From NCBI RefSeq assembly GCF_023278565.1, contig NC_064676.1:1674001-1738000 (forward strand): a stretch of 64,000 bases of DNA. The letters run 5' to 3'. The translations under genes were made by a program, and so were the position numbers. Source of the stretch: Colletotrichum lupini. Lineage: Eukaryota > Ascomycota > Sordariomycetes > Glomerellales > Glomerellaceae. Each line of letters opens with the position of its first letter. The stretch's first letter is position 1. This document shows, piece after piece, positions 43,801-54,417 of the stretch. The notes under the pieces are model-generated. The model ran no database searches, had not been told where the DNA came from, and saw only the letters and a program-made list of their open reading frames with translations.

Positions 43801-44567
43801 CAGACAGAGTAGTGAACCAGCTTCTTACGCAGATGGACGGAGCGGAAGGTCTTTCCGGTGTCTACGTGCTGGCAGCAACATCTAGGCCAGACTTGATCGA
43901 CCCTGCTCTACTTCGCCCTGGACGCCTGGACAAATCTTTGCTCTGCGACATGCCGCTATTGGAAGACAGAGTGGACATTTTGAAGTCACTTAGCAGCAAG
44001 GTCAAGCTCGGCGAGGAATTGACAGAGTCCGACGACGCGTGGACTGATCTCGCACGTAGAACCGAAGGCTTTTCCGGTGCTGATCTCCAGGCTCTTGTGT
44101 CCAACTCCCAGCTGGAGGCGATCCACGATGTTCTGGATGATGTCAGCCATGCCCCAACAACGAACGGCAAGGTCAATGGCAAGTCGTCTTCCCAAGGCTC
44201 TGTCCCCAGCTTCGTACAGTTCCGCTACGGCCAAGACGCTGCACCTGCCGCGAAGCCGATCAGCCGGCAGAAAGAGCTTGTTGAAAATGCCGCAATCCTC
44301 GCCAAGTTGGAGAGCATCAAACTTGCCCGTAAGAGGGTCAAGCAATCTCAACGCCCAGAAGGGGATGGCAAGCCGGTCAACGACAAGGAGGTCGTGGTTA
44401 AGCTGGAGCACTTAATGAAGGCCCTGGAAAACACCAGATCGAGTATCAGCACGCAAGAGCGGGCCAGACTGCAGAGAATCTACCGGGAATTTGTCGTTGG
44501 TCGAAGTGGTGAGATGAAGGATGGCCAGGGAAGCATGGAAATTGGCGGGCGAAGCAGTTTGATGTGA
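40876..44567 (+). CDS. PEX1: Peroxisome biogenesis AAA-ATPase PEX1
   Basis: Exons 40876-40992 and 41049-44567 encode 1211 residues. The first exon (MSSRRNAQSTPAEISLTHLKNC) starts the PEX1 N-terminal double-psi barrel region, which continues with NVVVELSYRP and SVFVGWTGMPSKRK. Two AAA modules follow. D1 has GAMGSGKT (551-558) and a weakened Walker B (LVVLDDLDKL, Asp in place of Glu), as usual for PEX1 D1. D2 has GYPGCGKT (881-888), FFDEFDSIAPKRG and the SRH region ATSRPDLIDPALLRPGRLD. PEX1 with PEX6 forms the hexameric motor that extracts ubiquitinated PEX5 from the peroxisomal membrane (known). The 56-nt intron has clean GTAGGT...CAG ends. Divergent from MCM7. Confidence 0.97.
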
Positions 44568-44744
44568 GATATCAAGAAAGCCATATTACCGTACAATTGA
44601 AAGTACACCTCTCAAAACTAGACACTGTTCACATATGAATCTATCCGCGCAACATATCCACGTCTGCCGTCTACCGCGAGTTGCTCCTGTGCATTACTTA
44701 CGGGCATTTCATCTTTCTTACAGTCGCTCCTCTTGGAAACCTAA

Positions 44745-45251
44745 TCATGCCATCTTTCCTTGCAGAATCTTCTTATGGAAATCCTTCCAATTCGTCTCAC
44801 ACTGCGATTTGACAACCCCAGCCAAAAGCCTCGAGCACCGAATCTCAACAACCTCCTCCAGCTCTAACGCGCCCTCACCCTCGGCGCCCTCGGCATCCTT
44901 TACGCGCCAGCGCGTCTCGAGCAGCACGTTGAGCGGACAGCTCGTACGCACGAAGCTGCCGTCTTTCGTGAACGTAAAGTCGTAGTCGCTGACGGCGTCG
45001 CCGCTCCAGATGGCCTTGGGCAGCATCGAGGGCACGCTGTCGGTGACGGAGAAGCACTGCGTCGCGGCGATGGGGTCAATGTCCTTTGGGACGGTGGGCG
45101 GGATGGCGGGCGTGCGGGCCGCGTAGTCTTTCATGTTGGGGTCGCATTTGATGTGGTGCTCCGCGTCGTGGATGAGGGCTAGGGCGCCTTCGCGGGAGAG
45201 GGTTGAGGGGATGGGCGAGATGTGTGTTACGGTTACTGTGGTGTTCAACAT
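44745..45251 (-). CDS. Small SRPBCC-like (DUF7053-type) protein
   Basis: Intronless, 168 residues from MLNTTVTVTHISPIPSTLS. The pattern fits small fungal proteins annotated as DUF7053, a probable START/Bet v1-like (SRPBCC) fold. It shows an N-terminal strand with xVTHISPIP, a helix containing ALALIHDAEHHIKCDPNM, the proline segment PAIPPTVPKD, a FSVTDSVPS strand, DYDFTFTKDGSFVRTSCPLNV, and a final amphipathic helix (ETNWKDFHKKIL). SRPBCC folds bind hydrophobic ligands, but no ligand or pathway can be read here. The assignment rests on remembered sequence pattern and is moderate. It converges on PEX1, with 177 bp between the stops. Confidence 0.6.
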   Translation of the reverse strand: MLNTTVTVTHISPIPSTLSREGALALIHDAEHHIKCDPNMKDYAARTPAIPPTVPKDIDPIAATQCFSVTDSVPSMLPKAIWSGDAVSDYDFTFTKDGSFVRTSCPLNVLLETRWRVKDAEGAEGEGALELEEVVEIRCSRLLAGVVKSQCETNWKDFHKKILQGKMA

Positions 45252-46535
45252 CTTTGCAAGGTGGTTGTGTTTGGTGATGGAGTTTTGATGCCGTGGGGTG
45301 TTGTTGGCTCAATGAGTGTGCAGTCTACAATGTCTTGAAATTTATGTTTAGATACGAGGGCGATGAGATGTGTTCTTTCAGAATGAAATTGACGTCTGAG
45401 TATGAGATAAGATGTGCAGTGTGAGAAAGGAACCCGCAGCTGAAATGATAAAGTATATGCCCCAGACAAAGAAACTCAAATTCGAAGACGATGATGCCGC
45501 CCTCCCGAGCTTGCCCTTATGCGTCAAATTGAGAGGCCGCTCTCTAGGAGCTGCATGTGATACAGTTGATGTATCAGACGAAGCCTCCCTTTTGCGTCCC
45601 ACGGACCCGAATACGGGCATTTGGAGAACAGGTGCCCACTGCATGATGGAGTGTTTCCTTTACTGAATCCAGGGTTTTTTGGTCTCCCCCATTGTTTTCT
45701 TAGGCCAGTCATGGATCCAGCGCTCGTGAGGGTGATTCCCCGCAGACCCGGTAGATCCGGAATCAGTGAGCGAGGACAAAGGATTATGAGCCCAGCGACT
45801 CGGGCGGAAGAAGCTTATTTCGACCTCAGTGGAATGCCATTCCCAAAGTTCATGTGCACATCAATACAGCCGGCCCTCAAGTGGCGCAAATGGTCGTGAC
45901 TACGATCGGTGTTTTTCCAAGTGTGTTGGGCATTATGGGGCTCGGCGGAGCTGCGTAAGGTAGTCCCACGCGGGATGAACCAGTGGGTCTCGGACCCGGA
46001 TGCGGATGCGGATACGGGGAGTATAGTAGATTCCTTCGTCGAGCGAACTCCGGCATGCTATCCTATCGCCGTGATACGAATACCGATGAGCCCTTCTATA
46101 AGATTATGTCATGTTTTCTTTTCTTGCCATTCCAAGTGTCTGAAATGACGAGATGCACAAGTCTTTCGGGCCCTTTGCCTGGCCTCACCATTGGACCGCG
46201 GTTTGGTTGGCCTCCTGCAGAATCTTGGAAAAAGGGAGGGACGCAACTGTTGCTGATTCGCTTGTGTCATATCAAAACGCCTCACCTCATACATCTTGGT
46301 ATGCAGCATACATGGCAAGGAAGCTGCTAAGGTGACTTGCTGCACGCGCTGCGTTTGAATACAATTGTTCGCTCATACAAGAAGCCTCGGGCGCCTGCCG
46401 TAGGCGCAAGGCTCGGCATCATGGCTATCACAATACCAACACTTTGTAGTCACAATGTGCTCGTCAAAAACCAGTCGTTAAGTGAGTTTTCTTTGTCCCC
46501 TTACAACCATTTCAGAACAAATACTTTAAGCCACG
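45252..46535. other. Intergenic region upstream of the deaminase-like gene
   Basis: About 1.3 kb with only short chance frames. It includes the upstream region of the leftward small protein (ATG 45251) and the promoter of the rightward deaminase-like gene (ATG 46536). Confidence 0.5.
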
Positions 46536-48782
46536 ATGGATAGGTCTGGCGAAGGTGGCGCTGCGGCAGTTGCTTGCGCCGAGAACATATCACTATTGCA
46601 TCTTTTGAGCAAGTTTCATCACTACCCCCAGCGCAATCCGCCATCATTGAACCCTGTTGAAGAAAAGGAGAGAACGCTGCAGTTCAGTAGAGAGCGGAGT
46701 TTATGCGGCGCCTTTGCGTTCTTGGCCAGCATCGATGGAAACCCGGACTTCGTTCCGGCTGTCTACATTGAAGAACGAACTGAACAACGCCGTTTGGAAA
46801 TTGTGGTGGCCGTAAACGAAAAGAGCCCGAACAATGGTCAAGAAATCTTGCTGGATATCAAGCATGGATTCGAACAGATTTTCCAGCAATTAAAGGGTCT
46901 TGACGGCAAGTATTGATGTTATCCTTCTCAGGTGCTGGGGAGACATGAGCTTACTCGATGCTGAATAGATCCCAAGGAATCAAGATCCAAAGTCGAGGAT
47001 GGGGTCTTCGAAGAGGTTGTAAGGATGTGCTACAATCGGATTCTCAAACGCATTCGCGAAGAGCCCGCAGCACGAGCTGGGAGATCGCAAGGGCGCCCAA
47101 CGAGAAAACGACAGTCAATTGAGACGTTGCTCAAAACGCTCAGCACATACTTTACTCAGCCGAGCAACAGCATGGCACAGTCACAAGAGCTCTTGACAAG
47201 AGCTCGCGATATAACAAAGTCACTCGGAAGATGGAGAAGATACCAAGATCCTTCTATGCTGAAGTGCTTGGTGGAAGATATATTCCAGCTCTCACTAGTC
47301 GACCACTTTGAACAGCTCGTCCACATGATCCCTCACACGGAAATGGCCCCAAGCTCGAAAACGAGCCTGTGCAATATGATCTCCAAGATTGCGCGGTACA
47401 GAGAGGTCTCTCGACATATATACCGGACTGCAAAGAAGTACCCAATTGCTAGGTCCGCGGACGTGGTGACGGTCAACCTCACGAGCTTTGTGCAAGGAGC
47501 TTACGGACGGATGGGAGCATATGAAAGGGACCCAAAACTCACCACAGCTCTGTCAAGGAATGGAATCACGAAAGGCCCCGATCGGGTCCTCAGGAATGCC
47601 TGGTCACAAGAAAACGATCAGGATGTCAACGTTGTATTCGAAAAGCAGGCCAAGGATGTACTGAAGAACGCAAAGGTCCACGCTGAAGTTCAGCTGATAT
47701 ACCACTATCATCTCAAGAGCCGCCATTCAGACCTTCCTCCCAGAGTCATTCGATCCAGCAAAGACGCATGCTACCTCTGCAACGCCTTTATTGAAGCTGA
47801 AAAGACATTTTACACGTCCCGCTGCCATGGGAGGTTATACCCGTCATGGAAAATACCGCAAGTCACTAGCCGCCTCGACCTTGCTCAGAGGTTTAATGAG
47901 TTACTGAAAGGTAGAATAAGCAGTGCTTATAGCAATTTGGCTGGCTTCAAGGCCAATTGCCCAAAGGCAGATCCGGCGGAGAGCACGCTTTCGACATTGA
48001 ATTGGTCGGTCTCGACTGAGGTAGACGAGCTATCAGTACCGACCGTTCCAAGTGAAATAGATGTCGTCATTGTGACTACTCAGAAAGAAACAGAGAATCA
48101 AGAAATGTCTCAAGATATCGAAGCACAAAATTATTCTGTTGGAAACAAGAATATGATTCAAGAGGAGTCGCAGGAAGGGAATCAGGACGGCCAACAGGAG
48201 TCAACATCAGTGATGAACGTACCTGACACTGAAGGGATTGCAGACAAAGGAAGTCAAGCAGACGAACCAGTAGAAATCAGCATACATGTTGAACATGAAG
48301 AAGAAGAAGAAGAAGAGAGACCAACTCCACAGGTACAGGCCGCCGAAGACAGCAAAGCCACGACTGTAGTTGGCCAAGATGATGAAGCTCGAAGCACAGA
48401 GGCCTCCCCGAGACGAAGGAACGTCTCACCAGTCCAAGAAGACCGTACTCCACGCATAAGTCCTGCTATTCGAATATCTGATAGCACCAGAATTCAGTCT
48501 CAAATTCCCGATCGGCGAAGTGAGCCCAAGAGAAAGCAACGTCCAATTCGGATTAGAACATCATATGCTGTTATCAGAAAAACGTACCGTCCTGAGGAAA
48601 GAACTCCATCCACCAAAAGCCCGGTGTACAATATTGAGAAGACAACTGTGTACTCCAATGACGGCAAGATCGGAAGCAAAAAGCGGACGTTTCCACCAGC
48701 TCAGGAAAGTGACACGATCTTGCAGGAGCGAATGCTTCCTGCCAGAATTAGGATTATGATGAACATCTTGGCCAATGTATGA
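46536..48782 (+). CDS. Predicted OTT_1508-like nucleic-acid deaminase family protein
   Basis: Predicted exons 46536-46896 and 46969-48782 give 724 residues. The intron donor (GTCTTG) is weak, but the join connects the two open frames without a stop; alternatively the gene starts at 47025. The centre carries the zinc-deaminase signature: HAEVQLIYHYHL (H358, catalytic E360) followed 28 residues later by DACYLCNAF (C388, C391), then FYTSRCHGRLYPSWKIP. This arrangement matches the OTT_1508-like branch of the deaminase superfamily (Pfam PF14441), predicted to act on nucleic acid or nucleotides. The N-terminal ~350 residues are helical and unrecognised. The C-terminal ~300 are polar and Glu/Gln-rich (an EEEEEE run near 48297-48320) with a basic end, probably disordered. 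Substrate and pathway are unknown. Confidence 0.72.
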
Positions 48783-49089
48783 TGAGCACGGTGATACCTC
48801 ATTTTTTTTTCAATTGCAATTTTCATTTGAGTTGAGACTATCTGCGTTGGCCTGCGTTGAACGGCTCAAGCAGTCCTTAGCCAAGGACTCTTGGCCTACA
48901 CACTGAGCAAAGTTTGATTCCTAGAGAACAAAAGTCGGGCCATATCCATCCCCTCATTACCATGGCCAAACGAGCTGCGTATGAACAGCAAAGGTTCTCA
49001 AAAAACAAATCCAGTACGCATTCCCGTTCCCTCCCACGACAAAATCGTCCGAATACTCCAACATGTTACAAGTGAGACGAGTTAAACTC
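48783..49089. other. Intergenic region between convergent genes
   Basis: Short shared 3' flank of the deaminase-like gene and the leftward BTB gene; no feature is seen. Confidence 0.5.
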
Positions 49090-51252
49090 TTATAAAGGGC
49101 GGAGTTGGTTCATGTGAACCTTGACAACCTTCTCGGTGGTGAACAGCGCCACGGCACCATCAGGGCCGTCCTGCTGAGGCGCGATTGCCTTGGCCTTCCC
49201 CTTCGAGTTGACTCCGTTATCAGAAAAGAACATGTCCGCAACAGGTGCCTGGCTCTCAGACTGGCGACCGAGGGCCACATTGGGGTGTTCAGCTACGCCA
49301 GAGATCTCGGAGGTGTCAAGACCCGTGAGACTCTGCTCGTGAATCCAGCCCTGAGAGTTCGGGATGATGAACTTCTGGTGAATGACCTGGGTCTCCACCA
49401 CATCCTGGTACTTCTGCTGCGCAATCCAAGCCTCGAGGTCGTACAGCATGTAGTAGCGAGCTTGCTGCTGGATCATCGCATACATGGCATAGTCGAAGCC
49501 GTTGCGCGCATCCCAGAAGAGTGGATACATGCCGGTGCGAAGGAAGCGCAGAATGTGAGCAAAGAGATCTCCATCGTTGTCGAAGTGGAAGACGCCATCG
49601 CGGTACCAATCGCGGAAGTTGATGGAGAAGATATATTTGAACCAGGGGCTTCTCTCGAGAACATCCATAGAGCTGACGAAGCGGCGGCCACCAATCTCCA
49701 ACTTGATCTGGCCTCTATAAAGAGGTGGCATGCCGAATCCAGCGGGGACAGTAGGAATTTCGGGGAAGTCACGGCCGACGAAGTTCTGGTTGGCACCCGG
49801 GGGCGAAGGCATAGTGCCTCGAGTGGTTCTAGTGAAGAGAGTGCGAGCAGGCGCAGCACCCGTGCCGAAGTTCACGTTGGTGCTGGATTCGCCATTGGAG
49901 TGGAGCTTGTTACCCACTTCGAAGTCGGTGACGGCGCGGGCTGCGGGTGCGTCAGAATACTGGCTTCCATCCGTGGACGTGGTGCTTCCGGCGATGCTCG
50001 GACCATAGGGGTTAACTCGGGGGTCATCTGAGAGAATCTCGGGATACTGGCGGGACCAAAGCGGGTTGGTGTAGTAGCCGGGATCTTTCTGAGGCTGGAA
50101 GAGGGTGGTCTTGCCGTTCTTGACCCAGATCTTGGGCTCAGCACTCTTGTCCCAGACTGTAGGCGAGAGAATAGAATTTGAGGCCGCTTTCATGCCTCCA
50201 GTACCAGGCTTGATGGTCTTGTCCGAATCGTCCGAAACTCCGCTCTCATTGTCGCTATCGCCAGACTTGACGGAAGAGCCCGCGGCGAAGCGGACCTTCT
50301 TCTCACCTGGAGACTTATCGGAGACGTAAGTCTTCAGCGCGCTGAGAAGGGGATTAGGAGGAGGGGCCACTGCAGCAGGAGTGAAAGCCGTAGCTTCGAG
50401 CTTTCTAGCAATCTCCTCGTCGGTGTCGGTGATCTTGATCGCAGAACCGGGCTCTGTGTAAGAAGAGAGAGCGCAGTCATGATTGGCATGAGAGTTGCCT
50501 TTGAGCTTGCTCTGACTGTGCTTGTTCTGAGGTTCACTATTGTGGATGGTAGGGCCGGAGTATGTAGACGATGGCAGCAAAGGAGCCTCCTGATCATGGC
50601 GCTGGTTATGCTGGGCAAGCTGAGTAGAAGAAGGCGCCTGAGTGCTTGGCTTCGCAACAGCACTGTTCTTCTTCTCCGGGGATGGATTGTAAGAAAAAGC
50701 AGAGAGGAGCACAGCGTCAGCAGAGTCCCTGTCGACAATCTTGAAAGAGCTGGAAGCTCTCTTGTGGCGATGGATAGGCAACTTAGTCATGCGACTCGGA
50801 GACGGGTTCGAAATTGCTTCGTCGATAGTCAGTTTAGTACAAGGCTTCACTTCGAGGGTCTTACCTCGGATCTGATTCTTATCGGCGAAATCGATGGTGT
50901 CAATCTTGTCCGCCGAAGCCGCGGCGCCAGACTCATGCGCATCCTTGTCTTCGGTAGTCACAGAACGAGTCGTAACAATGGTGACGACAGAGTCGCGAGT
51001 ACCATTCTCCTTGGGATCATCCTCGAGGTTAGCGGCAGAGTTCTGAAGATGATTTTCATTCTCACGTCGGTTGCTTGCGGTGGCCTTGGTAGGCGTGGCT
51101 TCGTCATGGGGGGCGGTCTTGTCGTCAGCGGCATCGTCAACCCGCTCGGGGCTGTGGCCAAACAGCGCAGAGAGACGGTCTCTACGGCTCTTCTTGCGAC
51201 CGGAAGAGTCAGAGGAGGCAATTTGTTTGCCAGACAACTTTTTCTTCGACAT
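49090..51252 (-). CDS. BTB/POZ (potassium-channel T1-type) domain protein
   Basis: Intronless coding region of 720 residues from MSKKKLSGKQIASS (context ACGATGTCG). The first ~500 residues are low-complexity, Ser/Thr/Asp/Lys-rich and probably disordered. At about residues 515-605 lies a BTB fold of the T1/KCTD kind: IKLEIGGRRFVSSMDVLERSP, then a strand with GVFHFDNDGDLFAHILRFLRTGMYP. The phrase D.D...F..IL.FLRTG is diagnostic of that family. KCTD-type proteins often tetramerise or act as cullin-3 adaptors; either role here is inference. A ~75-residue helical region and a polar tail follow. Upstream sequence contains leftward donors (GTCAGT near 51403, GTAAGA near 51770), suggesting an intron-containing 5' leader. 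Confidence 0.82.
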   Translation of the reverse strand: MSKKKLSGKQIASSDSSGRKKSRRDRLSALFGHSPERVDDAADDKTAPHDEATPTKATASNRRENENHLQNSAANLEDDPKENGTRDSVVTIVTTRSVTTEDKDAHESGAAASADKIDTIDFADKNQIRGKTLEVKPCTKLTIDEAISNPSPSRMTKLPIHRHKRASSSFKIVDRDSADAVLLSAFSYNPSPEKKNSAVAKPSTQAPSSTQLAQHNQRHDQEAPLLPSSTYSGPTIHNSEPQNKHSQSKLKGNSHANHDCALSSYTEPGSAIKITDTDEEIARKLEATAFTPAAVAPPPNPLLSALKTYVSDKSPGEKKVRFAAGSSVKSGDSDNESGVSDDSDKTIKPGTGGMKAASNSILSPTVWDKSAEPKIWVKNGKTTLFQPQKDPGYYTNPLWSRQYPEILSDDPRVNPYGPSIAGSTTSTDGSQYSDAPAARAVTDFEVGNKLHSNGESSTNVNFGTGAAPARTLFTRTTRGTMPSPPGANQNFVGRDFPEIPTVPAGFGMPPLYRGQIKLEIGGRRFVSSMDVLERSPWFKYIFSINFRDWYRDGVFHFDNDGDLFAHILRFLRTGMYPLFWDARNGFDYAMYAMIQQQARYYMLYDLEAWIAQQKYQDVVETQVIHQKFIIPNSQGWIHEQSLTGLDTSEISGVAEHPNVALGRQSESQAPVADMFFSDNGVNSKGKAKAIAPQQDGPDGAVALFTTEKVVKVHMNQLRPL

Positions 51253-52999
51253 CGTGGTTGCGAACGCGGGCTTGGGAGCTAGGGGAGGATTTCCGATCTT
51301 GACTGGGATGGAGCAAGTCTGCTAGAAGTCAAAACAATGTACGAAAAAGGAAGAAGAAAAACAATGGAAAGGAAGGAGAGATATGATTGTTGCCACTGAC
51401 CTCGAAAATCTCCCTCGAGTAACGCGGGTCCGGCATGTGCTGCTGCTGGAACGCTGCAGTGGCAGAGTGAGGATGGACATCATCTGCCGCCGAGGCATCG
51501 CATCGCCAAGGCGACACACTGGTGCTTACATTCACCACCATCGCTGCTGGAGTGGGCGGTATCCGTGAGTCGAGTGTGAAAGAAAGCTCGTACAAGGATT
51601 CAGTCCCAAATCAAGGAAGTAGTAATGCGAAATCGAGTGGTGGCGTCTGTGATGTCTGTGATGGCCACGACAATCGCAAAATAGCCTCGAATCTAAACAA
51701 TGGTCAATGGAACCCTTTGACGAAGGATTTGAATGTAAGATGAGTATCTGGGGAGTCTCGTCTCTTACCTCGAACAGGAAAATATGATTCATTTGTGTTA
51801 GGGACACAAATACCAACGATAACGATGAGAAGACTACTCCTGCGGATGAGAGGCTTGCAACCAGCTTCGTGTTTTCGAGGAAAGAATGAAAGGTTACGAA
51901 TTTGAATTGAGGTGCGATGAGAAGGGATGAGTGAAGCGAAAAGAAAGAAGGGCAGCGAGCCTTGCAGGAAATATTCCTGTGGACAGAGCGATGTTATTGA
52001 CGGGGGAAGGTGCGGCAAGTCTGGGTCGCTCTTGCCCCCGAAACTTTACTTCCCGTGGCACCTGCCTTTGCTACACTTGCTCCTTCCCACCGGATATTCT
52101 TATGCTAGATACGTATTCGGCTTATAAGATGGAATAGGAGAGAAGACTCATTGTCCTCATCCAGTGCGCTCCTCTACCTAGCAGCCACCCACCTGATTCA
52201 AGGTCAGATGGTATGGTACCTACCTATGTTGGTGTTGCCTCTCGATGTCGATAGATCACTGGAATACCGTCATCGTATTCGTAGACTCACATCAACTCAG
52301 AACCTGTTCTCGCCACATCATGTAGCCGAGATCGACCATGGCAATGGAGGGAGCATATGCGTTTAAGTTACATTACTCCGTAAAAACCATCGAACTGCCC
52401 TTCACTACGTAAGGTATCAATTCTGGCATTAGTCAACTGTCTAAGAGGTATTTACGATTCGTTGGGTGCGCAGCTGCAGGAATCATTCCAAGTCTTCAGT
52501 GAATGCCATCTTCGTTCGCGATAGCCTCATGGTCTGGTCCTTTTGGATCACGACTAGCATGTTTACGCCCGGTGTTGGGGGAACTACCCAAAAAATCAAC
52601 GACACCTGGATGTCACTGACAAGAAATGACTATCAGGAAGACCTAGAACAGCTACACGCAAAAAATGTCTCGGCAGACACTCGAGCCGGTATATCAAGCA
52701 TTGTCATTTCTCGTGATCCTGAACGACAGACCGTCCCGTAGAATTGGGTGATGATCTTGCGAGTCGCAACTAAGGTACATCGATACTGTCCGTTGTGACG
52801 TTCAGTGCCCCACACAGCTTCTCCAGATTTTTTCTTCCAGAACCCATTCGGAGTAGGGGGGTTGGCATTAACAATCCAGGGGGCGTGTACGTAAGCCGCA
52901 TAGTCTCGGTGTAGATAGAGGGGTCCTCCAAAAAATTATTTTGCATTTCCATCGATCGCAACTTTTCGCAGTCGCAGTCCAGCCATACCGCACACAACC
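51253..52999. promoter_or_regulatory. Divergent intergenic region BTB gene / RPC40
   Basis: About 1.75 kb. The left part probably contains the spliced 5' leader of the leftward BTB gene. The right part is the RPC40 promoter, with an A/T motif AAAAAATTATTTT at about 52930-52942 reminiscent of the rRNA-processing element, and a CTAAGGTA octamer at 52770-52777. No further gene is supported; a 91-codon frame at 52466-52741 has no recognisable content. Confidence 0.45.
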
Positions 53000-54182
53000 A
53001 TGGCACCCTCCTCAACACCCAGTCAAGCCGAGCTGGACCGGCGGAGGGTAAGTCAATTCGATTCACATTGTCCTCGAGGTGCGATTCTCCCATACTGACC
53101 ACTCCTTGCAGATAGTCGGTATCAATAAGGAAACTGTCACTGATGTGACTTCGACCGACTACCCGGGCACCTACGCCGGCGAGGACCACGCCTGGGACCT
53201 CGACCGTTTCGCCTCCAACTTCCGCGTCCAGTTCCACCACAATGCCCAGCACGAAGCCTCCTTCTCCCTCATCGGCGTCGACGCCTCCATCGCAAACGCC
53301 TTCCGCCGCACCCTCATCGCCGAGATCCCTACCATCGCCATTGAGAACGTCTACATTGAGAACAACACCTCGGTGATCCAGGACGAGGTCCTCGCCCACC
53401 GCCTCGGTCTCATCCCCTTCACCGGAAACCCCGAGGGCCTGCACAAGTTTCTAAAGTGGTACCGCAAGCCCGAGCAGGGCGGCAAGGGCTCCTTCGACTA
53501 CAACACCGTCCAGCTGCGCCTGCGCATCGAGTGCACCCGCAACCCGGACGCCGCCCCCGGCGAGACGGACCCGGCAAAGGCCTTCCACCACGCGAGCGTC
53601 TACGCAAAGGACATTGAGTTCGTCCCCACCGGCCGCCAGGTCGAGTTCTTCTCCGGCGAGGACGCCATCCGCCCCGTCAACCCCGACATCCTCATCGCCA
53701 AGCTGCGGCCCGGCCAGTGCATCGAGCTCGACATGCACATGCACAAGGGCATCGGCTCCGACCATGCCAAATTCTCCCCCGTCGCTACCGCTTCGTACCG
53801 TCTCATGCCCACCATCACCATCACGCGGCCAATCCTCGGCCAGGACGCGGACAAGTTTGCTAAGTGCTTCCCCCAAGGCGTCATTGGCTTCGAAAAGGTC
53901 ACAAAGAAGGAGGCCGCCGTTGCCGGCAGCGGATACGAGGGTCACGAGGGCGAGAAGAAGGCTGTGGTCAAGGACGCCATGAGAGATACAGTCAGTCGTG
54001 AGTGCTTGCGCCACCCCGAATTCGAGGGCAAGGTCAAGCTGGGCCGGGTGCGTGATCACTTTATCTTCTCCATTGAGAGCACAGGACAGTGGGACAGCGA
54101 CGAATTGTTTTTGGAGTCGGTTAAGCAGTTCAAGACGAGGTGTATCCGTCTTGAGCAGCAGGTCATCAACATGGTTAGATGA
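53000..54182 (+). CDS. RPC40: RNA polymerase I and III subunit RPC40/RPAC1 (AC40)
   Basis: Exons 53000-53047 and 53112-54182 (canonical GTAAGT donor) encode 372 residues. After a short polar head come the alpha-type (RPB3/AC40) motifs: ASFSLIGVDASIANAFRRTLIAEIPTIAIE, VIQDEVLAHRLGLIPF, LRPGQCIELDMHMHKGIGSDHAKFSPVATASYRLMP, and the C-terminal dimerisation helix GQWDSDELFLESVKQFKTRC. AC40 pairs with AC19 and scaffolds assembly of Pol I and Pol III (known). The lack of the RPB3 zinc-ribbon cysteines and the HKGIGSDHAKFSPV motif identify AC40 rather than RPB3. It converges on UBA3, whose stop is 235 bp beyond. Confidence 0.95.
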
Positions 54183-54417
54183 AGCATCACTGCACATGTA
54201 CCATACTTATAGATATCCCGTGTTTCTGATTTTGCAAGGGCTGGCTGGCAATGGAAAGAAAGAAAAAAGTTCATAATGACACTCGGTTTTATTTGCTACA
54301 TTCGTCTAGTTGCTTCTTTTGGTGCGAGTACACCTGATATGCCATGCCTTTCGACATTCCCAAAGACACCGTCCATGCTATAATCATCATCATCCCACGT
54401 AAATGCTGAGTATTTAT

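Noticed and set aside
53451..54197. 248-codon leftward frame
   Set aside because: Antisense shadow of RPC40 with no recognisable motif.
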